Assembly (NCBI GenBank): GCA_000244995.1
Contig: CM001438.1
Span: 548,821-612,820, forward strand
Direction of reading: 5' to 3'
DNA length: 64,000 nucleotides
Source of the DNA: Burkholderiales bacterium JOSHI_001
Lineage (GTDB): Bacteria > Pseudomonadota > Gammaproteobacteria > Burkholderiales > Burkholderiaceae_C
Below, piece by piece: positions 10,287-18,920 of this stretch (position 1 is its first letter; each line of letters opens with the position of its first letter). A model generated the notes under the pieces. The model made no database searches. It was not told where the DNA came from and saw only the letters and a list, made by a program, of their open reading frames with translations. The position numbers and the translations under genes were made by a program.

Positions 10287-11126
10287 ATGAGCGTTGCCAC
10301 CGACCTGCTGGATCAAATCGGCGCCGCCGCGCTTCGCTGCAGCCTGCCGGCCGTGAAAGCCCTGCACCTGCCGCCGCCCAGCGCCGACGGCAGCCGCGAT
10401 GGTGAGTTCTGCGCCATTGAACTGGACGACGGCTCGCTGGGCCTGAGCTTCGTGCTGCTGGACCGCACCCTGGCGGACCTTCGTGCCGGTGCTGGCCGCG
10501 TGGTGCTGCCCGGCCTGCCGGCGCTGCAGCTTGCACGGCAGTACCTGGAAGGCCAGGGCTCGCTGCGCACCCTGGGCTTTGCCGCGGTGAACGCCATCAC
10601 CCGCCACCTGTTCGACCGCGCCGGCTTCAAGCCGCCACCGGCCGCCGGCTCGGTGGGCGATCTGGACCTGCAGCCCGGCGACCACCTGGGCATGGTCGGC
10701 TTCTTCCCGCCGCTGATCCAGCGCGTGCTGGACGCTGGCGCGCAACTCACCGTGGTGGAACTTCGCGCCGACCTGGTGGGTGAACGCGATGGCTTTCGCG
10801 TGACGCTGGACGCGGCCGAGCTGCGCCACTGCAACAAGGTGCTGTCCACCAGCACCGTGCTGCTGAACCAGACGCTGGACGCCGTGCTGGCCCATTGCGC
10901 CGGGGCGCAGCGCCTGGCCATGGTGGGCCCGGGCGCGGGCTGCCTGCCCGATGCGCTGTTCGCGCGCGGCCTCACGCTGCTGGGCGGCAGCTGGATTGAC
11001 GACCCCGCTTCGTTCAAGGCCGCACTGGCCGCGGGCGATTCCTGGGGCCCCTTCGCCACCAAGTTCGCCTTGCGCCCCGATGCCTACCCCGGACTGAGCG
11101 CGCTGCTGGCGCGCGCCACACCATGA
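10287..11126 (+). CDS. DUF364 / DUF4213 domain protein (putative heavy-metal chelation)
   Basis: Protein of 279 aa: N-terminal alpha/beta segment with CAIELDDGSLGLSFVLLDRTLADL (DUF4213-like) and C-terminal Rossmann-like DUF364 domain (GDHLGMVGFFPPLIQRVLDAGAQLTVVELR, VLLNQTLDAVLAHC, MVGPGAGCLPDALFARGLTLLGGSW). The family is structurally characterised as possible metal-chelate or SAM-like binding proteins with no proven reaction. The open frame continues far upstream inside the DUF6502 gene; the ATG of MSVATDLLDQIG is the sensible start. It overlaps the next gene by ATGA. Confidence 0.8.
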   Translation: MSVATDLLDQIGAAALRCSLPAVKALHLPPPSADGSRDGEFCAIELDDGSLGLSFVLLDRTLADLRAGAGRVVLPGLPALQLARQYLEGQGSLRTLGFAAVNAITRHLFDRAGFKPPPAAGSVGDLDLQPGDHLGMVGFFPPLIQRVLDAGAQLTVVELRADLVGERDGFRVTLDAAELRHCNKVLSTSTVLLNQTLDAVLAHCAGAQRLAMVGPGAGCLPDALFARGLTLLGGSWIDDPASFKAALAAGDSWGPFATKFALRPDAYPGLSALLARATP

Positions 11127-11659
11127 GCCACGACGACATCCGCTTCATTGACTGCAATCGCGCCGACCAGGGCGACGCCATCCTGGACATCCTGAACCAC
11201 GCCATCGTCCACAGCACCGCGCTGTACGACTACGTGCCGCGACCGCCGCAGGCCATGGACACCTGGTTCCAGGTGAAGCAGGCGGCGGGCTTTCCGGTCA
11301 TCGGCGCGGTGGATGCGGCCGGTGCACTGCTGGGCTTCGCCAGCTGGGGCACCTTCCGCGCCTTCCCGGCCTACAAGTACACGGTGGAGCACAGCGTGTA
11401 CGTGCACCACGCCCAACGCGGGCGCGGCCTGGGCCGGGCCTTGCTGCAGGAGGTGATCGCCCGCGCCCGCGCCGCCGAGGTGCACACCCTGGTGGGCTGC
11501 ATCGACGCGGCCAATGCGGGCAGCATCGCGCTGCACACCGCGCTGGGCTTCGTGCACGCCGGCACCATCGCGCAGGCAGGGTTCAAGTTCGGACGCTGGC
11601 TGGATGCGGCCTTCTACCAGCTGGTGCTGGACACGCCGCTTCAACCTGTTGACGGTTGA
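11123..11659 (+). CDS. GNAT family N-acetyltransferase (phosphinothricin acetyltransferase-like)
   Basis: Acetyl-CoA-dependent N-acetyltransferase of 178 aa. The acetyl-CoA motif A is clear (HSVYVHHAQRGRGLGRALLQ, with RGRGLG as the R/Q-x-x-G-x-G/A loop), followed by motif B (GSIALHTALGFVHAGTI). The C-terminal block AGFKFGRWLDAAFYQLVL is typical of the phosphinothricin/methionine sulfoximine acetyltransferase subgroup. Substrate is not deducible. It is coupled to the DUF364 gene by a 4-base overlap. Confidence 0.87.
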   Translation: MSHDDIRFIDCNRADQGDAILDILNHAIVHSTALYDYVPRPPQAMDTWFQVKQAAGFPVIGAVDAAGALLGFASWGTFRAFPAYKYTVEHSVYVHHAQRGRGLGRALLQEVIARARAAEVHTLVGCIDAANAGSIALHTALGFVHAGTIAQAGFKFGRWLDAAFYQLVLDTPLQPVDG

Positions 11660-11822
11660 TGACCGGTGAAGTGAGCGTCCTGGTGTTCCAAACCCAGGTG
11701 AGCACTTGTTGCGGCGGAAAACATAATGCTTGCTTAAGGATCGGCAATTAGATTGACTTCGATTCAAGCCACCGTTTCGCCGCACTGACGCGATGGCTTC
11801 CCATTGAACCGAGGATCTTTCC
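11660..11822. other. leader/promoter region of the cytochrome pair
   Basis: This gap of 163 bases is AT-richer than its surroundings. CATAAT (11722-11727) could be a -10 element but no good -35 is seen at the usual spacing. The start codon at 11823 has GAGGATC before it. Confidence 0.3.
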
Positions 11823-12536
11823 ATGCTGAAACCCCTGCGCAGCGCGCTTGCACCCCTGTTGGCCGGCCTGCTCGTGCTTGGCGCCGCCCTGCCGGGCCAG
11901 GCGGCCGAAACCGAATCGGCCATTGCCCGCGGCGGCCGCCTGTATGACAAGTGGTTCACCGAAAACAAGGCGCCCAAGCCCACCGCCGACCACCCGGCCT
12001 ACCCGGTGAAGGATGGCAAGTACGGCAAGGAAAACTCCTGGCGCTGCAAGGAATGCCACGGCTGGGACTACAAGGGCAAGGACGGCGCCTACGCCAAGGG
12101 CGGCCATGCCACCGGCATCAAGGGCATCCAGGGCGCTGCGGGCAAGGACCCGGCGGTCATCACCGCACTGCTGCGCGACAAGAACCACGGCTACTCGGAA
12201 GCCCAACTCAGTGCCAAGGACGCGTCGGAGCTGGCGCTGTTCGTGTCCAAGGGCCAGATCGACATGGCCAGGTACGTGGACGTGGCCGGCAAGACCAAGG
12301 GCAGCGCGGCCAAGGGGGAGGCCTACTTCAACACCATCTGCGCCGGCTGCCACGGCCTGGACGGCAAGAAGCTGAAGGACGCGCCGCCGCTGGGCAGTGT
12401 GGCCGACAACGGTTGGGAGATGATGCACAAGGTGCTGAACGGCAACCCCGCCGAAGCCATGCCCGCGCTGCGGCTGCTGGACCACCAGATTGCTGCTGAC
12501 CTGGCGGCCCACCTGGTCACGTTGCCTGCCAAGTGA
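11823..12536 (+). CDS. diheme c-type cytochrome
   Basis: Periplasmic cytochrome c, 237 aa. A signal peptide ends near residue 29 (LPGQAAE). Two heme-binding motifs are present: CKECH (about residue 75) and CAGCH (about residue 177), each in a cytochrome c-like domain. It is translationally coupled (GTGA) to a tetraheme NapC-type gene, so it may accept electrons from the quinol-oxidising tetraheme protein. The terminal acceptor is not in this pair. Confidence 0.88.
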   Translation: MLKPLRSALAPLLAGLLVLGAALPGQAAETESAIARGGRLYDKWFTENKAPKPTADHPAYPVKDGKYGKENSWRCKECHGWDYKGKDGAYAKGGHATGIKGIQGAAGKDPAVITALLRDKNHGYSEAQLSAKDASELALFVSKGQIDMARYVDVAGKTKGSAAKGEAYFNTICAGCHGLDGKKLKDAPPLGSVADNGWEMMHKVLNGNPAEAMPALRLLDHQIAADLAAHLVTLPAK

Positions 12537-13075
12537 TCCGGCGCCTGCGCAGCCGCGGCGCAGCGCTGCTGGCCCTGCTGGGCGCCGGTGCCGTGGCCCT
12601 GGTGGGCTGGGGCCTGTTCAGCACCGGGCTGGAGTGGACCAACCGCACCGAGTTCTGCATCGGCTGCCACGAGATGAAGAGCACGGTGTACGCCGAGTAC
12701 AGGAAGAGCGCGCACTTCACCAATGCCTCCGGCGTGCGCGCCGAATGCGCCGACTGCCACGTGCCGCGCGCCTTGGGGCCCAAGCTGCTGCGCAAGGCGA
12801 TGGCCGTCAACGACGTGTACCACCACCTGTTGGGCACCATCGAAACGCCCGAGAAGTTCGAAGCCCACCGGGCCGAACTGGCCGAGCGGGTGTGGGCCTA
12901 CATGAAAGCCAGCGATTCGCGCGAATGCCGCCATTGCCACAGCTGGGAAGCGATGGACTTCCACAAGCAGACGCCGCGCTCGATGGAAAAGATGCAGGAG
13001 GGGCAGAAAGAGGGCAAGTCCTGCATCGAGTGTCACCACGGGCTGGTGCACGCGCTGCCCCAACGCGACGACTGA
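12533..13075 (+). CDS. NapC/NirT-family tetraheme cytochrome c
   Basis: Membrane-anchored tetraheme cytochrome of 180 aa. One N-terminal transmembrane helix (ALLALLGAGAVALVGWGLF) is followed by four CxxCH motifs: CIGCH, CADCH, CRHCH and CIECH. The family oxidises quinol and passes electrons to periplasmic reductases. The GTG start overlaps the stop of the preceding cytochrome gene. It is clearly paralogous to the NapC of the nap operon (17794-18426): both have ExxWTNRxxFCxxCHEM and the TPEKFxAxRAxLA segment. Here the partner is a diheme cytochrome, so its acceptor is probably not NapA. Confidence 0.88.
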   Translation: MIRRLRSRGAALLALLGAGAVALVGWGLFSTGLEWTNRTEFCIGCHEMKSTVYAEYRKSAHFTNASGVRAECADCHVPRALGPKLLRKAMAVNDVYHHLLGTIETPEKFEAHRAELAERVWAYMKASDSRECRHCHSWEAMDFHKQTPRSMEKMQEGQKEGKSCIECHHGLVHALPQRDD

Positions 13076-13090
13076 CCCGGCCGCCGCGGC

Positions 13091-14977
13091 TCAGGCGGGG
13101 CTGCAATCCGGGGCGGCTTGCAACTCAGGCGGCAGGCCTTCGGCCTGAGCCTGCGGGCTGTGCCGGCGCCACCACTCGGGCAACTCGGGCGCCGGCATCG
13201 GCCGCGCCAGCCAGAAGCCTTGCAGGCCGTCACAGCCCAGGCGCTGCAGGAAGTCGTGCTGGCCCTGGGTTTCCACGCCTTCGCACACCACCTGCAGCTT
13301 CAGCGCATGGGCCATGGCCACCACCGCGCCGGCGATGGCGCCGTTCTCGGTGTCGGCCGGCAGGTCGCGCACGAAGGACCGGTCCAGCTTCAGCGTGTCC
13401 AGCTTGAAGCGCTTCAGGTAGGCCAGCGACGAGTAGCCGGTGCCGAAGTCGTCGATGGCCACCCGCACGCCCAGGGCCGACAGCCGGTTCAGCACCGCCT
13501 GGCTGTGGCGGTTGTCGTCCATCAGCAGGCTTTCGGTCAGCTCCAGTTCCAGCCGCTGCGGCGCCAGGCCGGTGGCCTGCAGCACGCGCTGCACGCGGTC
13601 CACCAGTTCAGGGTCACGGAACTGGCGCACCGACAGGTTCACCGCCATTGACAGTGGGGGCATGCCGGCGCGGTCCCAGGCCCGCAGTTGTGCACAAGCG
13701 GTCTCGATGACCCAGGCGCCCACCGGCACGATGAGCCGGTTTTCTTCCAGTGCGCCGATGAACTTGTCCGGCGCCACCAGGCCCACGCCGGGGCGCTGCC
13801 AGCGCAACAGCGCCTCCACGCCGGTGATGCGCCCGCTGGCCAGGTCGGACTTGGGCTGGTAGTGCAGCAGGAATTCCTGCTGATCCAGCGCACGGCGCAG
13901 CGCCTGGTCCAGCGCGATGCGGTCCTGGATGCCCCGGTTCAGCTCGTCGTTGAAGAACTGCCACGAGTTGCGGCCCAGTTCCTTCGCGCGGTACATGGCC
14001 ATGTCGGCGTGGCGCATCAGCGAGCCGGCGTCCACGTCGTCGCGCGGGAACAAGGCGATGCCGAGGCTGCTGCTGATGTGCAGGGTCCGGCCGTCCAGCG
14101 GCAGCGGCTGGCGCACGCTGTCCAGCAGCCCTTCGGCCACGGCCGAGATCTGTTCAACGGTGCCGGCGCTTTCCAGCAGGACGGTGAATTCATCGCCGCC
14201 CAGGCGCGCCAGGGTGTGGCTGCCGTCGTGCGCGCGCCGGCCGGGTGTCGGCCCGGCGCTGTCCAGGCAGGCCTGCAGGCGCTGGGCCACCAGGCGCAGG
14301 GCCAGGTCGCCGGTGGCGTGGCCCAGGCTGTCGTTGATGTCCTTGAAGTTGTCCAGGTCCAGGAACATCAGTGCCATGGTCCGTTTGTGGCGCTGCGCAC
14401 GCAGCATGGCCTGTTCCAGCCGGTCATTGAACAGCGCGCGGTTGGGCAGGTCGGTCAGCGCATCGTGTGTGGCTTCGCGGGTGAGCCGGGCGTTGGACTG
14501 GCGCAGCGCGCGCAGGGGCAGCACACGCAGCGCGAGGAACACCGCGCTGCCCAGCAGCGCGCCCAGCAGCGCAAACCAGCCGGTTTGCAGCAGCAAAGGG
14601 CGCAGCGAACGCTGCACCCACACCTGGCCCACAGGCCGGCCGGCGTCGAACACCGCATAGGTCTGCGTCATCAGCGGCGCCGCCAGTGCGTCGGCCGAGC
14701 GCGCCACCTGCTGCCCTTGCTCGTCGAACAGGGTGCGGATCTCGGGCGTCCTGTCGCTGGCCCGGGCACCCAGCAGCATTTCCAGCCGCGGCACCACCAC
14801 GCGCCAAAGTTCGGGGTTGTCGTTGACCAGCCGGGTGATGGCACGTGCGTTGTCCTCCGCCTCGGTGCGCAGGATGCTGTGCTGCGACTGGTGGCCCGCG
14901 TAGAAGCTCACCCCGGGCAGCAGCAAGGCCACGCAGCCGGCCACCAGCGCGGCGATCAGCGTGAGCAGGCGTTCCAT
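13091..14977 (-). CDS. membrane GGDEF-EAL protein (c-di-GMP turnover)
   Basis: Protein of 628 aa: an N-terminal transmembrane helix (LLTLIAALVAGCVALLLPGV), a periplasmic sensor part of about 130 residues, a second helix near residue 175 (WFALLGALLGSAVFLAL), then GGDEF and EAL domains. The active-site loop RLGGDEF is intact, and the EAL side shows GVEALLRWQ, DDFGTGYSSLAYLKRF and KLDRSFVRD, so both cyclase and phosphodiesterase activity are possible. It follows the binding-protein gene by 31 bases on the same strand, suggesting that protein is its ligand sensor. The ATG at MERLLTLIAAL is chosen for its fit to the first helix. Confidence 0.9.
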   Translation of the reverse strand: MERLLTLIAALVAGCVALLLPGVSFYAGHQSQHSILRTEAEDNARAITRLVNDNPELWRVVVPRLEMLLGARASDRTPEIRTLFDEQGQQVARSADALAAPLMTQTYAVFDAGRPVGQVWVQRSLRPLLLQTGWFALLGALLGSAVFLALRVLPLRALRQSNARLTREATHDALTDLPNRALFNDRLEQAMLRAQRHKRTMALMFLDLDNFKDINDSLGHATGDLALRLVAQRLQACLDSAGPTPGRRAHDGSHTLARLGGDEFTVLLESAGTVEQISAVAEGLLDSVRQPLPLDGRTLHISSSLGIALFPRDDVDAGSLMRHADMAMYRAKELGRNSWQFFNDELNRGIQDRIALDQALRRALDQQEFLLHYQPKSDLASGRITGVEALLRWQRPGVGLVAPDKFIGALEENRLIVPVGAWVIETACAQLRAWDRAGMPPLSMAVNLSVRQFRDPELVDRVQRVLQATGLAPQRLELELTESLLMDDNRHSQAVLNRLSALGVRVAIDDFGTGYSSLAYLKRFKLDTLKLDRSFVRDLPADTENGAIAGAVVAMAHALKLQVVCEGVETQGQHDFLQRLGCDGLQGFWLARPMPAPELPEWWRRHSPQAQAEGLPPELQAAPDCSPA

Positions 14978-15008
14978 CGCGGCCGGGGCCTTGGGGGCCG
15001 GCCGGGCC

Positions 15009-15872
15009 TCAGCGCGCCGCCGCGGTGGTGGCGGCGGGCACGGGCAGCACGTGGCCGGTCTCGGCCAGCAATCGGCGACCGGCGGCCGAGCCGATGAAGG
15101 CCACAAAGCGGTTCACCGCAGCCGGCGCGTCGGCGCGCAGCACCAGCAGCATGGTCTTGGTGTAGGGGTAGCGCCCGTTTTCCACGTTGGCCAGCGTGGG
15201 TGCCACACTGTCGATGGCCAGCGCATGGGCGCGTCGCTGCTCGGACAGCAGCAGCGCCATCGAAGCCGTGCCCAGCCCGCCGGGCAGGCGTTCGATGACG
15301 TCGACCGTTTCCTGGTCGGTCATGCCCAGCACCATGCCTTCGCGCGCCTGGGCGGCCTCGACGGCCAGCTTGACCTCGGGCGAGAAGGAGGCCAGCTGGC
15401 TGGCGTCGGCGTCGCTGGCCGGGCGCAGCACCAGCCGCACCGGTTGCCCGTCGGGCCAGCGCGCCTGGCGGCCGGCGTACAAATCGGCCACCTCCCGGCG
15501 GGTCAGGTTCTGCACCCCGTCCTTGGCGGTGGCCAGCACGAAGGCGGTGCGGCCGTACTCCACGGCGCGCAGGCCGGTCGCGGCCTCCTCGGCTTTCAAG
15601 GGCCGGCTGGCCGCGCCCAGCTGGATGGCGCCGCTGCCCACCGCCTTGATGCCGCCGCTGCTGCCGAGGTTGGGCACCAGTTCCAGCTGGAAGCCGGGTT
15701 CGACTTGCTGGAAGGCCTGGGCCAGGCGCTTGATGGTGCCGATGGCCGAGCCGGTGCCGCCAAAACGCAGGGTGTCGGCGTGGGCGCTGGGGAAGACGAA
15801 CAGGCCCAGGACCAGCAGCCAGGCCAAGGCGGCCAGGCGCAGCAACGTGCGGGGGGGCGGGGAGGTGGGCAT
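15009..15872 (-). CDS. PstS-like periplasmic substrate-binding protein
   Basis: Exported binding protein of 287 aa. The signal peptide ends near residue 32 (PSAHADTLRFGGTGS); the mature chain has the phosphate-binding-protein-like opening GTGSAIGTIKRLAQAFQQVEPGFQLELVPNLG and GGIKAVGSGAIQLGAASRPLK. No permease or ATPase gene is near, and the next gene is a membrane GGDEF-EAL protein, so it probably serves signalling instead of import. Phosphate as the ligand is only suggested by fold similarity. Start ATG gives a standard signal peptide; an upstream start in the same frame lacks one. Confidence 0.82.
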   Translation of the reverse strand: MPTSPPPRTLLRLAALAWLLVLGLFVFPSAHADTLRFGGTGSAIGTIKRLAQAFQQVEPGFQLELVPNLGSSGGIKAVGSGAIQLGAASRPLKAEEAATGLRAVEYGRTAFVLATAKDGVQNLTRREVADLYAGRQARWPDGQPVRLVLRPASDADASQLASFSPEVKLAVEAAQAREGMVLGMTDQETVDVIERLPGGLGTASMALLLSEQRRAHALAIDSVAPTLANVENGRYPYTKTMLLVLRADAPAAVNRFVAFIGSAAGRRLLAETGHVLPVPAATTAAAR

Positions 15873-16065
15873 GGCGGGGCAGCAGGGCGTTTTTGCGTGA
15901 CAGGACGCCAGGTCGGTGGCGGCGCGGCATGGCGCGGCCACTGCGTTTCGGCGGCTACCCATGCATCTTCGTCACAAACCCCTGCCGCCTGACTGACGCG
16001 GCCGGGCCGGAATGCGAAATCGTTCCGCTTCTTACGCGGCGTGACGTGGCGCGGCAGTGTCCGAC
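15873..16065. other. promoter region upstream of the binding-protein gene
   Basis: Gap of 193 bases between the binding-protein start and the CorA-like stop, both on the minus strand. No clear hairpin with a T-tract or recognisable operator is seen. Confidence 0.3.
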
Positions 16066-17718
16066 TCAGGCCCCCGGCCCGCGCGGGGTGACAAACACCG
16101 CCGCCAGCGCGCGGCACTTGTCCCAGGCCGAAAGCCGTTCGTCGGACAGCGCGTCCAGGAAGTCCGACAGGCGCTTGCTCTTGACGATGGTGTAGACCGT
16201 CAGCGCCGTGGTGGCCACGAACACCAGCGTGAAGCCCAGCACGCGGCGCGGTGTGGGCTCCTCGGCGGCGGCCAGCAGGTTCATGCCCAGGAATCCGGTG
16301 GTGATGGTGCCGATCAGCCCCAGGATGGTCACCACCGTCAGCCGCACCACGGTGTTGGCCTGGCGGCGCAGGCTGTCGGCGTCGAGGTAGGCGCTCATGT
16401 CCGAGATGCGCTGCTTCACTTCCGGGTACAGCCGCTCCAGGTCCAGGTGGGCCGCGGTGCTTTGGAACAGCGCCTTCACCTGGGCCTGCTCGCTGATCTC
16501 GTGGAACCAGTAGCGGTGCGTGAAGCGCAGGAAACTTTCGAACGCGGCCCGGATGCTGCGCTTGAAGCGCTTCACCGATTCAGCGTCGCGCACGTCCAGG
16601 CGTTTCAGCGCGTCCACCAGGCGATCGGAAAACATCAGCAGCGCGGCCTTTTGCACATGCGCAATCAGGAACAGCAGGTAGTGCTGGTGGCGGAACTGCG
16701 CCAGCACCCCGCGTTCGGCGCAGCGGAAAAACTCGCTGCCCGCCGGGCCCACCACCACCAGGGCATGGCCGCAGCACAGGTAACGCGTGTGCGGCGCGGC
16801 GCCGCCGGCGGTGAAGAATCGGTCGTAACAATGCCGGGCCTCGAAGTCGGCCAGGTGCTGGTCGGCAAAGGGCAGGGTGTCGTCGCTGCCGCCCGTGCCG
16901 GTGACCAGGCCCAGGCGCACGAAGTCCGCCCGGGTCAAGGCACAGGGGTCGTCCACCGCCAGGTAGGCCATGGTGGGCATGCGGTAGTACTCGATCTGGC
17001 GAAAGCGCAGGGCGCCCGCGGCCGGTGAATGGTCGGACACCAGCGGCGCCAGAAGGTGGGCCCAGTGCACCGCGATGCGCGGGGCGCGGTGCTGGGCCAC
17101 GAAGCGCAAGTAGCCTTCGCGGTCGGCCGCGTCGCTGCGCGAGCACACCTGGCCCTGCGCGTCCAGCCACTGCAGGTCGTGCAGGCTGTGCAGCGGCTGG
17201 CCGTCGGGGCGCCAGCCGCCGGGGTAGCCGCGGCCGAAGCGGTACATCAGGTCCTGCGCCTGGGCCAGCGTGATGTCGTCGGTGGCCACCTCCACGTTCA
17301 GCAGCACCAGGTCCAGGTCGTAGAAGAAGTACAGGTCCACATGCCGCACGTCCAGCGCGATGGGCGGCAGGCCGGGATCGGTGGTGGCCAGGGCGCGCAC
17401 GATGTCGTGGCGGCGGAACACGCGCATGGGCGAACCGGGGTCGCCCGCGTCGTCCAAGCCGGGCTGGCGCCGGCCCTCGCCGTAGAGGAAGCGCTGCACA
17501 TAGGGCAGGAAGGTGACGAACTCGCTGTAGTGGCGCTCGGCCAGGCAGTCGGTGCCGCCAGCCACTTCGTCCACCACCTCGCGCCAGGGGCTGTCGGCGC
17601 CCAGCTTTTCCCAGGGGCGGGCGTGGCCACCGTGGTCGTCAGGGGCCAGGGCCAGCGGCCACAGCAGCACCTGGCGGAAGTGCTGCACGTGTGTGCCGGG
17701 GGGGGCGGAGGCGTGCAT
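16066..17718 (-). CDS. CorA-like divalent cation transporter
   Basis: Protein of 550 aa with a long cytoplasmic N-terminal domain and two C-terminal transmembrane helices. The first helix ends in GFLGMNLL, which contains the GMN signature of CorA channels; the second is LGFTLVFVATTALTVYTIV. The opening FRQVLLWPLALAP is shared with a long CorA-related family of betaproteobacteria. Mg2+, Co2+ or Ni2+ transport is the family function. The chain is longer than classical CorA (~320 aa), so the N-terminal ~230 residues are an extra domain of unknown role. It stands alone between a binding-protein unit and the nap operon. Confidence 0.85.
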   Translation of the reverse strand: MHASAPPGTHVQHFRQVLLWPLALAPDDHGGHARPWEKLGADSPWREVVDEVAGGTDCLAERHYSEFVTFLPYVQRFLYGEGRRQPGLDDAGDPGSPMRVFRRHDIVRALATTDPGLPPIALDVRHVDLYFFYDLDLVLLNVEVATDDITLAQAQDLMYRFGRGYPGGWRPDGQPLHSLHDLQWLDAQGQVCSRSDAADREGYLRFVAQHRAPRIAVHWAHLLAPLVSDHSPAAGALRFRQIEYYRMPTMAYLAVDDPCALTRADFVRLGLVTGTGGSDDTLPFADQHLADFEARHCYDRFFTAGGAAPHTRYLCCGHALVVVGPAGSEFFRCAERGVLAQFRHQHYLLFLIAHVQKAALLMFSDRLVDALKRLDVRDAESVKRFKRSIRAAFESFLRFTHRYWFHEISEQAQVKALFQSTAAHLDLERLYPEVKQRISDMSAYLDADSLRRQANTVVRLTVVTILGLIGTITTGFLGMNLLAAAEEPTPRRVLGFTLVFVATTALTVYTIVKSKRLSDFLDALSDERLSAWDKCRALAAVFVTPRGPGA

Positions 17719-17774
17719 GGCGGGGCAGTGTAGAGGCCACGGCTTGCAGCCAGGCCCGTACCTGCGTCGGGGCC

Positions 17775-17791
17775 GCCGCCCCGTTGGCGGC
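17775..17791. terminator. hairpin after napC
   Basis: Stem GCCGCC/GGCGGC with a 5-base loop just beyond the napC stop (minus-strand transcript). No T-tract follows, so termination is uncertain. Confidence 0.35.
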
Positions 17792-17793
17792 GC

Positions 17794-18426
17794 TTACTGC
17801 GCCGCCGCGCTGGCCGCGGATGCGGACGCCGCTGGCAGCACCGCCGCGCCTTCCTTGGGTGCGCCGATGTGCTGCTCAATCGGCGGCAGCGTGTGGGCAA
17901 TGCCCTTGTGGCAGTCGATGCAGGTCTGTCCTTCGTTAAAGGCCACCTGGTGCCGCGCGGCCGAGCGCTTGTTCTGCTCGGCATAGTCCATGAAGCTGTA
18001 GTTGTGGCAGTTGCGGCATTCCTGGCTGTCGTTGGCCTTCATGCGGTCCCACTCGTGCTGGGCCAGCACGGCGCGCTTGGCGTTGAATTTCTCGGGCGTG
18101 TCGATGCTGCCGAGCAGCTTGTGCCACACCTCGTTGCTGGCCTGGATCTTCCGGATGATCTTGGGCACCCACTCCTTGGGCACATGGCAGTCCGGGCAGG
18201 TGGCGCGCACGCCGGTGCGGTTCTGGTAATGGATGGTGTTGCGGTACTCGGCGTACACGTTTTCCTTCATCTCGTGGCAGGAGACGCAAAACGCCTCGCG
18301 ATTGGTCCACTCCATCGCGGTATTGAAACCACCCCAGAACACGATGCCGGCCACGAAGGCCATCATCGTGCCGGGCAGCAGCAGCCAGCGCCACAGGCTG
18401 GTTTTTTCTTTCTTGTCGTCGGCCAT
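17794..18426 (-). CDS. napC: NapC tetraheme cytochrome, quinol dehydrogenase of nitrate reductase
   Basis: Protein of 210 aa with an N-terminal membrane anchor ([19 protein letters not shown]) and four heme motifs CVSCH, CPDCH, CRNCH and CIDCH. It carries electrons from the quinol pool to NapB/NapA in the periplasm. It is the last gene of napDAGHBC, 22 bases after napB. The ATG at MADDKKEK is chosen over an upstream in-frame start inside napB. The C-terminal tail is an Ala/Ser-rich extension ([17 protein letters not shown]) that is unusual for the family and probably disordered. Confidence 0.93.
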   Translation of the reverse strand: MADDKKEKTSLWRWLLLPGTMMAFVAGIVFWGGFNTAMEWTNREAFCVSCHEMKENVYAEYRNTIHYQNRTGVRATCPDCHVPKEWVPKIIRKIQASNEVWHKLLGSIDTPEKFNAKRAVLAQHEWDRMKANDSQECRNCHNYSFMDYAEQNKRSAARHQVAFNEGQTCIDCHKGIAHTLPPIEQHIGAPKEGAAVLPAASASAASAAAQ

Positions 18427-18448
18427 GGTTATTCTCAGGTGATGGGGC

Positions 18449-18913
18449 TCACTGCATGCCGCGGGCACGCCGGAAGGTGTTTTCCACCAGCGGCTTGGCG
18501 TCGGTCTGCGGCACATGGCATTGGGTGCAGAAGTAGCGCCGCGGGCTCACGTTGTCCAGTTCCACCCCTTGCCGGTCCTTGAAGTGCGACACGCCCACTT
18601 TGGTGGCGCCGGCCGCCTTGGCCTTGCTGAAGGCGTGGCAGTCCATGCACTTGTTGAAGTTCTTGGTGATCTGGTAGTTCTGGATGGTGTGCGGAATCAG
18701 CGGCGGCTGCTGCACGAAGTCGCGGTCGGACGGCCGGTGATCGGCCTCCTGCTTGAAGCCCGCGGCGGGCAGGTCCTTGTTCACCGGCGCGCCGTCGCGC
18801 AGGCTCTGCAGCTTCACTGCTTCGTCGGCGGCGTGCGCGGTGCTGAGCTGCACGCCCACCAATAGCAGGCCGGCGGCCAGCACGATCTTGGCAATGGATT
18901 GAACGCTGAACAT
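18449..18913 (-). CDS. napB: NapB diheme cytochrome c subunit of periplasmic nitrate reductase
   Basis: Exported small subunit of 154 aa. Signal peptide ends near residue 28 ([10 protein letters not shown]); two heme motifs CMDCH and CTQCH follow, with the family segments [24 protein letters not shown] and [23 protein letters not shown]. It forms the complex with NapA in the periplasm and relays electrons from NapC. It starts 7 bases after the napH stop. Confidence 0.95.
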   Translation of the reverse strand: MFSVQSIAKIVLAAGLLLVGVQLSTAHAADEAVKLQSLRDGAPVNKDLPAAGFKQEADHRPSDRDFVQQPPLIPHTIQNYQITKNFNKCMDCHAFSKAKAAGATKVGVSHFKDRQGVELDNVSPRRYFCTQCHVPQTDAKPLVENTFRRARGMQ

Positions 18914-18920
18914 GATGGTG

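Noticed and set aside
11753-11767. TTGA...TCAA dyad upstream of the diheme cytochrome gene
   Set aside because: The half-sites are 7 bases apart instead of the 6 required by FNR-type dimers, so it was not called as an FNR box.
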